NCBI GenBank assembly: GCA_946414885.1
Contig: CAMKQH010000002.1
Span: forward strand, 124,001 to 188,000
Length of the DNA stretch: 64,000 bases
Source of the DNA: an uncultured Lachnospiraceae bacterium
GTDB taxonomy: Bacteria > Bacillota > Clostridia > Lachnospirales > Lachnospiraceae
Reading direction: 5' to 3'
Positions 34,710 through 42,111 of this stretch are shown piece after piece (positions within the stretch are counted from its first letter, which is position 1; the number at the start of each line of letters is the position of its first letter). A model generated the notes under the pieces. The model did no database searches, was not told the DNA's origin, and saw only the letters and a list, made by a program, of their open reading frames with translations. Made by a program: the position numbers and the translations under genes.

Positions 34710-36014
34710 ATGAAACGCACGAAAGAAAAGAAAAACTACGATGAAGTGGAATTAGAAGTAGTCGACGAAGAACAAGACGGCGTGGATGGGGAAGAACTGG
34801 AAGAATATGAAGGGGAACCCTCCGACGAAGAGTATTCTGACGAAGATTACGTGGAAGAAGAATACGAGGAATACGACGAGGGCTTTGACGAGGAAGATGG
34901 CGGCGAGGAATACGTGGAATACGCGGACGAGCCTGAGAAAAAGAATCCTTACAGCGGTCCCCTGACAATCCTTGGAATGCTTCTGCTGCTTGCAGTCGTT
35001 GCCTTGATCGGGGCGCATATGTACTTTAAGTACTGGAGTCCGGAGGCAAGAGAGGCTGCGTCCGGCGGGAAAGTGGACGAAGAGGCACTCCAGGCGGCCG
35101 TAAACGAGGCAGTCCTGGCGAAGGAACAGGAAATGCAGGGGAGGTTGCTTGAGGAGTATGCACAGGGACTCAGCGTTGGTGAGCAGCAGGTGCTCGACAT
35201 GTTCCGTCAGAATCTGGAGGATGGCAAGAGTCTTGTGGATACGCTTCGCAAGATGTATGCGGATAAGCTGGTGGTTGCGAGCGGCGGACAGTATCACTTT
35301 GTTCCGATCAACGACAAGCTGGCGAAAAACGATTACGCCATGGAGAACCTGGTTGTCACGGGAGATGGCGAGATTCAGTACGTCCAGGGCGGTAACGTGG
35401 TTTCCTATAAGGGAATTGACGTATCGAAGTTCCAGGGTACCATTGACTGGCCGAAGGTTGCTGCTGACGGAGTGACGTTTGCCTATATCCGCGTGGGATA
35501 TCGAGGCTACGGCGAGGCCGGGAAGCTTGTGGAGGATCCCTCCGCGAAGGATAACCTTAAGGGTGCCAATGATGCAGGGATCAAGACGGGAGTATACTTC
35601 TACACCCAGGCCATCACTGAGGCAGAGGCGAAGGAAGAAGTCAACATGCTCCTGGGAATCATTAAGCCCTACCGGATCGATTGTCCCGTCGTTATTGACG
35701 TGGAGAGGGTTGCCAATTCCAGCGCGAGAATGAACAAGCTCGACAAGAAGACCAGGACCAAGATCGTAAAGGCGTTTTGCGAAGCGGTCAAGACGGGTGG
35801 TTATCGTCCCATGATCTATTGCAATCTGGAGATGGCTGCGGTAATGCTTGACATTGCCGAACTCGAAGAGTATGACAAGTGGTTTGCTTTCTATACTCCT
35901 GAGTTTTATTATCCCTATGCATACAGGGTTTGGCAGTATTCTGACAAGGGCAAGGTTCAGGGAATTGCCGGCGACGTTGACATGAACGTTGCATTTGAGC
36001 CACTTTGGAAATAA
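34710..36014 (+). CDS. Membrane-anchored GH25 lysozyme with acidic cytosolic tail
   Basis: 434 residues. Residues 1-76 are extremely acidic, made of Glu, Asp and Tyr (EEYEEYDEGF and similar). A single TM helix (about 85-105) follows, then a linker with a helical stretch, and a GH25 muramidase domain from about residue 235 (GIDVSKFQGTIDWPKV, VVIDVERV with the catalytic Asp/Glu pair, VWQYSDKG near the end). With the basic residues before the acidic tail and no cleavage site, it is a type II membrane protein with the enzyme outside. It lies between sigF and spoVAA, so a role in septal or cortex peptidoglycan during sporulation is possible (inference). RBS AAAGAGGAG. Confidence 0.87.
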   Translation: MKRTKEKKNYDEVELEVVDEEQDGVDGEELEEYEGEPSDEEYSDEDYVEEEYEEYDEGFDEEDGGEEYVEYADEPEKKNPYSGPLTILGMLLLLAVVALIGAHMYFKYWSPEAREAASGGKVDEEALQAAVNEAVLAKEQEMQGRLLEEYAQGLSVGEQQVLDMFRQNLEDGKSLVDTLRKMYADKLVVASGGQYHFVPINDKLAKNDYAMENLVVTGDGEIQYVQGGNVVSYKGIDVSKFQGTIDWPKVAADGVTFAYIRVGYRGYGEAGKLVEDPSAKDNLKGANDAGIKTGVYFYTQAITEAEAKEEVNMLLGIIKPYRIDCPVVIDVERVANSSARMNKLDKKTRTKIVKAFCEAVKTGGYRPMIYCNLEMAAVMLDIAELEEYDKWFAFYTPEFYYPYAYRVWQYSDKGKVQGIAGDVDMNVAFEPLWK

Positions 36015-36019
36015 AATAT

Positions 36020-36049
36020 GCATAAAATGAAGGCATTCAGGAAATGCTG
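36020..36049 (+). promoter_or_regulatory. Sigma-F/sigma-G-type promoter of the spoVA genes
   Basis: GCATA (36020-36024), 15 bp, then GGAAATGCTG (36040-36049). This fits the forespore promoter pattern GYATA - 15 - GGnnAnAnTR with one mismatch, 32 bp before the spoVAA start. Confidence 0.55.
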
Positions 36050-36080
36050 AGGGAAAACCAAGGCTGCGAGGAATGCTTTC

Positions 36081-36713
36081 ATGAATCAAGTAAACGTATA
36101 TCTAAAATGTCTGCGAAGCGCAAAGGTTTCGTCAGCGGACGTCTATCTGAAGGATGTCTGCAGCCTGCGCTGCGCAGACGTTTTTGTTTCTGCAAAACTC
36201 CGGGCGATCAAAATCTGGCACTTTGGAAAAAAGGATCCAAAGCGCCACGTGGTGAGTGCGTTGAGACTGATCGAACTGATGGAGGAGACGTGTCCCCAGA
36301 TCAGCGTGGAGGTCATCGGGGAGACGGACGTGCTGATCGAGAGGGATGGCGGGAAAAAGCCTGCGGCGCCGTTTCAGTTTTTGAAGATTGCCGCGGTCTG
36401 TCTGATCAGCTTTATGGGAACCGCCTTTACCATCATGGCTTATCACAATGACATTGGGATCAACGCCATCTTCACGATGGGCTACCGGATGCTGCTCGGC
36501 GAGGAGCCACACGGCATCAATGCCATGGAGGTGGCCTATTCCGTGGGCGTTGCGCTGGGCATGCTTCTCTTTTTTAATCATGCGGGAGGCGGCACCATCA
36601 CGGAGGATCCGACGCCGATCCAGGTGGCCATGCGTAATTATGAAAAGGACGTGGACAGTGCCCTGGTGGAGACGGCGGGAAGAGAATCGCTGGAGGAAGA
36701 GAATCAAAAATGA
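36081..36713 (+). CDS. spoVAA: Stage V sporulation protein AA
   Basis: 210 residues. An N-terminal soluble domain of about 95 residues (VYLKCLRSAKV..., VFVSAKLRAIKIWHF) and two or three TM helices (about 100-175) match SpoVAA. The SpoVA complex moves dipicolinic acid into the forespore and releases it on germination. It overlaps spoVAB by 4 nt. Confidence 0.88.
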   Translation: MNQVNVYLKCLRSAKVSSADVYLKDVCSLRCADVFVSAKLRAIKIWHFGKKDPKRHVVSALRLIELMEETCPQISVEVIGETDVLIERDGGKKPAAPFQFLKIAAVCLISFMGTAFTIMAYHNDIGINAIFTMGYRMLLGEEPHGINAMEVAYSVGVALGMLLFFNHAGGGTITEDPTPIQVAMRNYEKDVDSALVETAGRESLEEENQK

Positions 36714-37189
36714 GAAAACTTTTCCTGGTTTTTGTGGGGAGCACCTATGGCTTCCTGTCGGCAGCAGGCGTGTTTACCGTGCTTGCCGCGGTGGGGCTGG
36801 TACCACGTTTTGCGGGCAGAACGCATACGGCAGACCGCGTATGGATCTATGAGGAGATGGTGATCTGGGGGACGGTGTTTGGATGCCTTGTCAGCGTGTT
36901 TGAGGAACGGTGCGGTCTGTATGCGTGGCTTATGGGACGCATGCCGGAATATGCTTACGTATGGCATCTTGGCGGAAGTTTTCTCTTGATCGTTGCCGGT
37001 CTTTTTGCGGGTACGTTCGTCGGGTGTCTGGCCCTTGCCATAGCGGAGATGCTGGACAGCATTCCCATTCTGGCAAGGCGCCTCTCTTTTCATGGATATG
37101 TATTCTGGGTGGTCTTTTCCATGGCGCTGGGGAAGCTGGCAGGCTCCCTGTTTTACTTTTGGACGGAATTTCACAGGACGGCGGATTGA
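36710..37189 (+). CDS. spoVAB: Stage V sporulation protein AB
   Basis: 159 residues with four to five TM helices, including the conserved GCLVSVFEERCGLYAWLMG loop and LAIAEMLDSIPILARR segment of SpoVAB. Its ATG overlaps the spoVAA stop. Part of the DPA channel complex in the forespore membrane. Confidence 0.88.
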   Translation: MRKLFLVFVGSTYGFLSAAGVFTVLAAVGLVPRFAGRTHTADRVWIYEEMVIWGTVFGCLVSVFEERCGLYAWLMGRMPEYAYVWHLGGSFLLIVAGLFAGTFVGCLALAIAEMLDSIPILARRLSFHGYVFWVVFSMALGKLAGSLFYFWTEFHRTAD

Positions 37190-37227
37190 CCATGGGAGGA
37201 ACAGGCAGAGGACGAGAAGAAGGGGGG

Positions 37228-37301
37228 AAATGGAGACGGAGAAGGAAAGAAGAAATGGAGACGGAAAAGGAGAGAAGAATGGAGACGGAGAAAGAGAAAC
37301 G
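37228..37301 (+). repeat. Three 25-bp tandem copies of a ribosome binding site/start codon unit
   Basis: Copies at 37228-37252, 37253-37277 and 37278-37301 share AATGGAGACGGA followed by an A/G-rich Shine-Dalgarno-like stretch. Since 25 is not a multiple of three, the ATG at 37230 is out of frame with spoVAC, while those at 37255 and 37279 are in frame. Confidence 0.85.
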
Positions 37302-37728
37302 GGATTATCAGGAATACGTTGGTAAAATGACGCCGAAGGTCAACGCGGGACTGCAGATGGCGAAGGCGTTTGTCCTCGGGGGAGCGATCTGCTGCCTGGG
37401 GCAGTGGATCATAAATATGGGCATGGGGAACTTTGGACTGGACAGGCAGGAGGCGGGGAGCTGGTGTTCCCTGATCCTGATCGCTGCCGCGGTACTGCTG
37501 ACGGGATGGAACGTGTATCCAAGCCTTGTAAAATGGGGCGGCGCGGGGGCGCTGGTGCCCATCACGGGATTTGCGAACTCCGTAGCCGCGCCTGCCATCG
37601 AGTATCAGGCGGAGGGGCAGGTGTTTGGCGTGGGCTGCAAGATCTTTACCATTGCGGGACCTGTTTTGCTCTATGGCATTCTGGCAAGCTTTCTGCTGGG
37701 ACTGGGTCAGTTTTTGCTTGGATGGTAG
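37279..37728 (+). CDS. spoVAC: Stage V sporulation protein AC
   Basis: 149 residues with the SpoVAC signatures YVGKMTPK, GGAICCLGQW, GAGALVPITGFANSVAAPAIE and FTIAGPVLLYG. The chosen start, ATG 37279, has AAGGAG 6 nt upstream and gives the family's normal length of about 150. ATG 37255 would add 8 residues and ATG 37192 about 29. SpoVAC acts as the mechanosensitive DPA channel subunit. SpoVAD and SpoVAE normally follow but are absent here; the next gene is unrelated. Confidence 0.9.
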   Translation: METEKEKRDYQEYVGKMTPKVNAGLQMAKAFVLGGAICCLGQWIINMGMGNFGLDRQEAGSWCSLILIAAAVLLTGWNVYPSLVKWGGAGALVPITGFANSVAAPAIEYQAEGQVFGVGCKIFTIAGPVLLYGILASFLLGLGQFLLGW

Positions 37729-37800
37729 GAGCAAAGCCCTTTATTGACAAAAAATAGGGCGTACTAAACAAGAAAAAAATAGAAAGTCCTTTCTCATAAA

Positions 37801-37809
37801 TGCTATAAT
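37801..37809 (+). promoter_or_regulatory. Extended -10 promoter of the epimerase gene
   Basis: TGCTATAAT is a perfect extended -10 element 80 bp before the start codon. No good -35 box is seen 17 bp upstream, consistent with extended -10 dependence. Confidence 0.55.
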
Positions 37810-37888
37810 TTTCTTATGAATCACAGAAAAAACGGCGGACGTCGCCGGGAAACGTGGGATTGCAAATTTTGTCCTGAAAGGAGATTTT

Positions 37889-38914
37889 ATGAGAAAGGCA
37901 TTGTTTATTGGGGGAACGGGAACGATCAGTATGGCCATCACGAAGCTTTTGGCCGAAGGCGATGAGTGGGAGCTGTATCTGCTCAACCGCGGCAATCGCA
38001 GGGAAGAGCTTCCGGAGGGCGTGAAGGTACTCTGCGCTGACGTGAATGACGAGGCGAAGGTGCTGGAGGTGATGGGGGACCTGCAGTTTGACTTTGTATG
38101 TGATTTTATAGGATTTGTCCCGGAACAGTTGGAACGTGACTATCGCCTGTTTAAGGGAAGGACGAAACGGTTTGGATATATCAGCTCAGCATCGGCTTAC
38201 CAGAAGCCCGTCGGGGATTACCGGATCACGGAGGGAACGCCGTTAGCAAATCCCTATTGGGAGTATTCGCGTAATAAGATTGCCTGCGAGGAGCTTTTGA
38301 TGAAATGGTATCGCGAGGACGGATTCCCCGTGACCATCATTCGTCCGAGCCACACCTATGACGAACGCAACGTCCCCATGGGAGTGCATGGAGACAAGGG
38401 AAGCTATCAGGTGTTAAAGCGCATGATGGAGGGGAAGCCCGTGATCGTACACGGCGACGGGACCAGCCTTTGGACCATGACGCACAACAGTGATTTCGCA
38501 AAGGGCTTTGTGGGCCTGATGGGCAACGTGCATGCCATCGGCGAGTGTTATCAGATCACGAACGACGAGACCCTGACCTGGAATCAGATCTACCAGGCCA
38601 TCGCAGACGCGCTGGGCGTGGAATACAAGCCCTATTACGTGTCGTCGGATTTCCTGGATGCTGCAGGAAAGTATGATTTCCGCGGCGGTCTCATCGGCGA
38701 TAAGTCGAACTGCGTCGTTTTTGACAATGCCAAGTTAAAGAGAGCAGTTCCGGGGCTTTGCATGAACGTCCGCTTTGAACAGGGCGTGAGAAAGACCATC
38801 GAATACGTGCTGTCTCATCCGGAGTGCCAGGTGGAGGATCCGGAGTTTGACGCATGGTGTGACAAGGTGATCGGGGAGCTCGAAGCGGCGAAGAAGCGGA
38901 TCCTGCAAGGCTGA
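37889..38914 (+). CDS. NAD-dependent epimerase/dehydratase-like protein
   Basis: 341 residues of the extended short-chain dehydrogenase superfamily. The nucleotide-binding loop is FIGGTGTIS near the start. A YSRNK element (near residue 130) supplies the Tyr/Lys pair, followed by a substrate domain. It resembles NAD-dependent epimerases acting on nucleotide sugars and a plant/cyanobacterial group of atypical SDRs. The substrate cannot be told. RBS AAAGGAG. It is followed 23 nt later by a classical SDR, probably one operon. Confidence 0.75.
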   Translation: MRKALFIGGTGTISMAITKLLAEGDEWELYLLNRGNRREELPEGVKVLCADVNDEAKVLEVMGDLQFDFVCDFIGFVPEQLERDYRLFKGRTKRFGYISSASAYQKPVGDYRITEGTPLANPYWEYSRNKIACEELLMKWYREDGFPVTIIRPSHTYDERNVPMGVHGDKGSYQVLKRMMEGKPVIVHGDGTSLWTMTHNSDFAKGFVGLMGNVHAIGECYQITNDETLTWNQIYQAIADALGVEYKPYYVSSDFLDAAGKYDFRGGLIGDKSNCVVFDNAKLKRAVPGLCMNVRFEQGVRKTIEYVLSHPECQVEDPEFDAWCDKVIGELEAAKKRILQG

Positions 38915-38937
38915 ACATAAAAAAGGAGTAGAAAAAC

Positions 38938-39684
38938 ATGGTTGACGTAAGAGGAAAATGGGTGCTGATCACGGGCGCCAGCAGGGGAATCGGAAGATTG
39001 GCGGCGCTGTTCATGGCGGAGCGGGGATGTAATCTTATTTTGCACGGCAGGACGAAGGCGCATTGCGAGAAAGTGCTCGAGGAAGTGAAGGCGAAGGGCG
39101 TAGAGGCCTATGCGGTGGAAGCGGAGCTGACGGATCTGGATGCCGTGGCAAAAATGCTTGCGGAGATCGACGAGAAGACGCCGGTGGTTGACGTGGTGCT
39201 AAATAACGCGGGATTGCAGATCGCATACCGCGTGGATTATTACGGGACGCCCGTGAACGATTATCTGGAAAGCTATAAGATCAATACGGTGGCCCCCGCG
39301 ATGATCTGCTATCACTTCCTGCCGAAGATGATCGAAAGAGGTTTTGGCAGGATCGTGAACACCACCAGTGGCATCCGCTTAGAGCCCGAGCAGGCGGGAT
39401 ATTCCGCGAGTAAGGCTGCGCTGGACAAGATCACGATCGATCTGGGCTCAAAGCTTCAGGGAACGGACGTGATGATCAATCTGACGGATCCCGGGTGGTG
39501 CAGGACGGATCTGGGCGGACCCCATGCACCGAATGCACCGGAGAGTGCGATCCCCGGCGTGGTGGTTGGTGCCTTCGTGGATGACAAGAAATCCGGGCGG
39601 TGCCTTGCTGCCGGCCATTTCCACGGCATGACCCTGGAGGAGGCCGTTGCAAAGGCGGAGAGAGAATTTGCAAGTCCGTATTAA
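38938..39684 (+). CDS. Short-chain dehydrogenase/reductase
   Basis: A 248-residue classical SDR: cofactor motif TGASRGIG (residues 14-21), NNAG (near 88) and catalytic YSASK (near 157) with an upstream Ser in NTTSG. An Arg in the cofactor pocket (HGRTKAH) suggests NADP(H). RBS AAAAGGAG. Co-transcribed with the preceding epimerase-like gene; the pair probably acts on one sugar or polyol derivative, but nothing in sequence fixes the substrate. Confidence 0.85.
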   Translation: MVDVRGKWVLITGASRGIGRLAALFMAERGCNLILHGRTKAHCEKVLEEVKAKGVEAYAVEAELTDLDAVAKMLAEIDEKTPVVDVVLNNAGLQIAYRVDYYGTPVNDYLESYKINTVAPAMICYHFLPKMIERGFGRIVNTTSGIRLEPEQAGYSASKAALDKITIDLGSKLQGTDVMINLTDPGWCRTDLGGPHAPNAPESAIPGVVVGAFVDDKKSGRCLAAGHFHGMTLEEAVAKAEREFASPY

Positions 39685-39754
39685 GCTTTGAATGAACCGG
39701 AAATCATAGGCAGGCAAAGGTCAAAAATATTTGAAAAAATTTAGGGAATAGGGG

Positions 39755-39817
39755 TTGCATTTCTCAAAAATGCGAGTATAATGTTAGATAGCTAACAAAG
39801 ATGTTAGTTATCTAACA
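39755..39817 (+). promoter_or_regulatory. MarR-operon promoter with two tandem palindromic operators
   Basis: TTGCAT (39755-39760), 16 bp and TATAAT (39777-39782). Two 16-bp palindromes follow, TGTTAGATAGCTAACA (39782-39797) and TGTTAGTTATCTAACA (39802-39817), whose centres are 20 bp apart, two helical turns. The first overlaps the -10 box. This fits autorepression by the MarR protein encoded next. Confidence 0.85.
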
Positions 39818-39845
39818 TTTTTTATATTCTAGAAAGGAGCGTGTC

Positions 39846-40298
39846 ATGGCAGAGGAGCAAAAGCGTGCAATTGGTTTTGAATTGGGTATGATCAATAATC
39901 TGATTCGAAGGACCCTGAATCAGAGGTTTTCCGAGAATGGCTTAGAAGATCTTGGCGGCGTTCAGGGACCGGTGATCGGTTACGTTTATCAGAATAGCCA
40001 GAAGCAGGACGTGTTTCAGAAGGACATCGAGAAATGGTTTAAGATCCGGCGTTCCACGGCGACGGTGATGCTTCAGAACATGGAGCAAAAGGACCTGATC
40101 GTCAGGGTGCCCGTGCCGAACGACGGGAGACTGAAGAAAATCGTTCTGACGGAAAAGGCGAAGGAACGGCACATGCGGGTGAAGGATCAGATCGAGCGGT
40201 TCCACAAGGAACTGGAGGAAGGCATTTCTCCGGCAGAGAAAAAGCAATTCCTGGAGATTCTGGACCGCATACGCGCGAACCTGGAGTCTGGGAAATAA
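39846..40298 (+). CDS. MarR-family transcriptional repressor
   Basis: 150 residues with a MarR winged helix (DVFQKDIEKWFKIRRSTATVMLQNMEQKDLI, wing PVPNDGRLKKIVLTEKA). It sits ahead of two ABC exporter genes and behind two matching operators, so it should repress the operon and be released by a toxic ligand. ATG 39846 has AGAAAGGAG. Confidence 0.9.
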   Translation: MAEEQKRAIGFELGMINNLIRRTLNQRFSENGLEDLGGVQGPVIGYVYQNSQKQDVFQKDIEKWFKIRRSTATVMLQNMEQKDLIVRVPVPNDGRLKKIVLTEKAKERHMRVKDQIERFHKELEEGISPAEKKQFLEILDRIRANLESGK

Positions 40299-40359
40299 GA
40301 CTGGTTCTAAAAGACGAATGGTAATGCAATCAAAGTGAAATACAAGAAAGGGTAACAAG

Positions 40360-42111
40360 ATGGTAAAGACGTTATTAAAGCAAGTCAAGGAATTCAAAAA
40401 AGATTCCATCCTGACTCCATGTTTTATGATACTGGAGGTCTTGATGGAGACGCTGATCCCCTTGCTCATGGGTTCCATCATCAACGACGGAATTGAGGCG
40501 GGGAACATGACGCACATTTATCTCATGGGCGGCGCGATGCTGGTTGCGGCAGTGGTAGGACTGTATGCCGGCGCCATGGGCGGTAAGTACGGCGCGAGGG
40601 CGTCAACCGGGTTTGCGAAAAACTTGAGGGAAGCGATGTTTACGAGAATCCAGACCTTCTCCTTCGCAAACATTGATAAGTTCTCCACGGCAGGTCTCGT
40701 GACGAGGCTTACCACGGACGTAAGCAATTTGCAGAACGCTTATCAGATGATCCTTCGCATGTGCATCAGGGCACCGTTTTCCCTGGTGATCGCCATGACG
40801 GCAGCGTTCTTTGTAAGCCCCAGGATCGCAAGCATTTATCTTGTGGCAGTGGTGATCCTTGGAATCATCCTTGGCATTATCATGAAATGTGCCATGAAGT
40901 ACTTTTCTCACTTGTTTGAGAAGTACGACGCGCTGAACGAGAGTACGCAGGAAAACGTCAATGCGGCGAGAGTGGTCAAGGCTTACGTGCGTGAGGATTA
41001 TGAGATCGAAAAGTTTAAGAAGGCCAGCGGCGACGTGTATGACCTCGGCGTGAAGGCGGAGAAGATGATCATCTTAAACAGCCCCTTCATGCAGGCAACG
41101 GTTTATACCTGTATCCTTCTCATCAGCTGGATCGGCGCGCACATGATCGTTTCCAGTGAACTGAGACTTGGCGATCTGTCAACGCTTCTTGCATACTGCA
41201 TGAACATTCTGATGAACCTGATGATGCTCTCCATGGTATTCGTAATGATCACCATGAGCATGGCCAGCGCAAAGCGTGTCAGCGAAGTGCTGAATGAAGA
41301 GCCGACCATCACGAATCCTGAGAACCCGGTCATGAACGTGGCTGACGGCAGCATTGTGTTTGACCACGTGACGTTCCGTTATAATGAGCATTCCGAGACG
41401 CCCGTGCTCGACGACGTAAACCTGAAGATCGCTTCGGGTGAGACCATCGGCATCATTGGCGGTACCGGCAGTTCCAAGACGAGCCTTGTGAACCTGGTCA
41501 GCAGACTGTACGACGTCTCCAAGGGCACCGTCCGCGTTGGCGGTCAGGACGTAAGGTCCTATGATCTGGAGGCTCTTAGAAATCAGGTTTCCGTAGTGCT
41601 TCAAAAGAACGAACTCTTCTACGGAACGATCCTGGATAACCTCCGCTGGGGCGATGAAAATGCAACCGACGAGGAGTGTAAGAGGGCTTGCCGCATGGCA
41701 TGTGCGGACGAATTTATCGAGAGAATGCCTCAGAAGTATGAGACCATCATTGAGCAGGGCGGCGCGAACGTATCCGGCGGACAGAAGCAAAGGCTTTGTA
41801 TTGCAAGGGCGCTGTTAAAGAAGCCAAAGGTTTTGATCCTGGATGACAGCACGAGCGCATGCGATACGGCAACGGATGCAAAGATCAGAAAGGCATTTGC
41901 GGAGGAAATCCCGAATACCACGAAGCTGATCATTGCCCAGAGAATTGCCAGCGTGGAGCATGCTGACCGCATCATCGTCATGAATGACGGTAAGGTGGAT
42001 GGCATTGGCACCCATGAGGAATTGCTTGCAAATAACGCAATCTACCGCGAGGTCTACGAAGCACAGACAGGCGGTAACAGAGACTTTGATGAGAATGGAG
42101 GTGAGCACTAA
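40360..42111 (+). CDS. Heterodimeric ABC multidrug exporter, subunit with degenerate ATP site
   Basis: 583 residues: six-helix exporter domain then an ATPase domain with Walker A GGTGSSKTS, signature VSGGQKQ and Walker B VLILDD. The residue after the Walker B Asp is Asp, not the catalytic Glu, which is typical of the TM287/LmrC/BmrC half of asymmetric exporters. Its partner is the next gene, starting in the stop codon (TAATG). Likely exports amphipathic compounds, under MarR control. Confidence 0.9.
   Translation: MVKTLLKQVKEFKKDSILTPCFMILEVLMETLIPLLMGSIINDGIEAGNMTHIYLMGGAMLVAAVVGLYAGAMGGKYGARASTGFAKNLREAMFTRIQTFSFANIDKFSTAGLVTRLTTDVSNLQNAYQMILRMCIRAPFSLVIAMTAAFFVSPRIASIYLVAVVILGIILGIIMKCAMKYFSHLFEKYDALNESTQENVNAARVVKAYVREDYEIEKFKKASGDVYDLGVKAEKMIILNSPFMQATVYTCILLISWIGAHMIVSSELRLGDLSTLLAYCMNILMNLMMLSMVFVMITMSMASAKRVSEVLNEEPTITNPENPVMNVADGSIVFDHVTFRYNEHSETPVLDDVNLKIASGETIGIIGGTGSSKTSLVNLVSRLYDVSKGTVRVGGQDVRSYDLEALRNQVSVVLQKNELFYGTILDNLRWGDENATDEECKRACRMACADEFIERMPQKYETIIEQGGANVSGGQKQRLCIARALLKKPKVLILDDSTSACDTATDAKIRKAFAEEIPNTTKLIIAQRIASVEHADRIIVMNDGKVDGIGTHEELLANNAIYREVYEAQTGGNRDFDENGGEH

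Noticed and set aside
36910-37278. Long upstream extension of the spoVAC frame
   Set aside because: It overlaps spoVAB in another frame; family length and the best ribosome binding site support a start at 37279.
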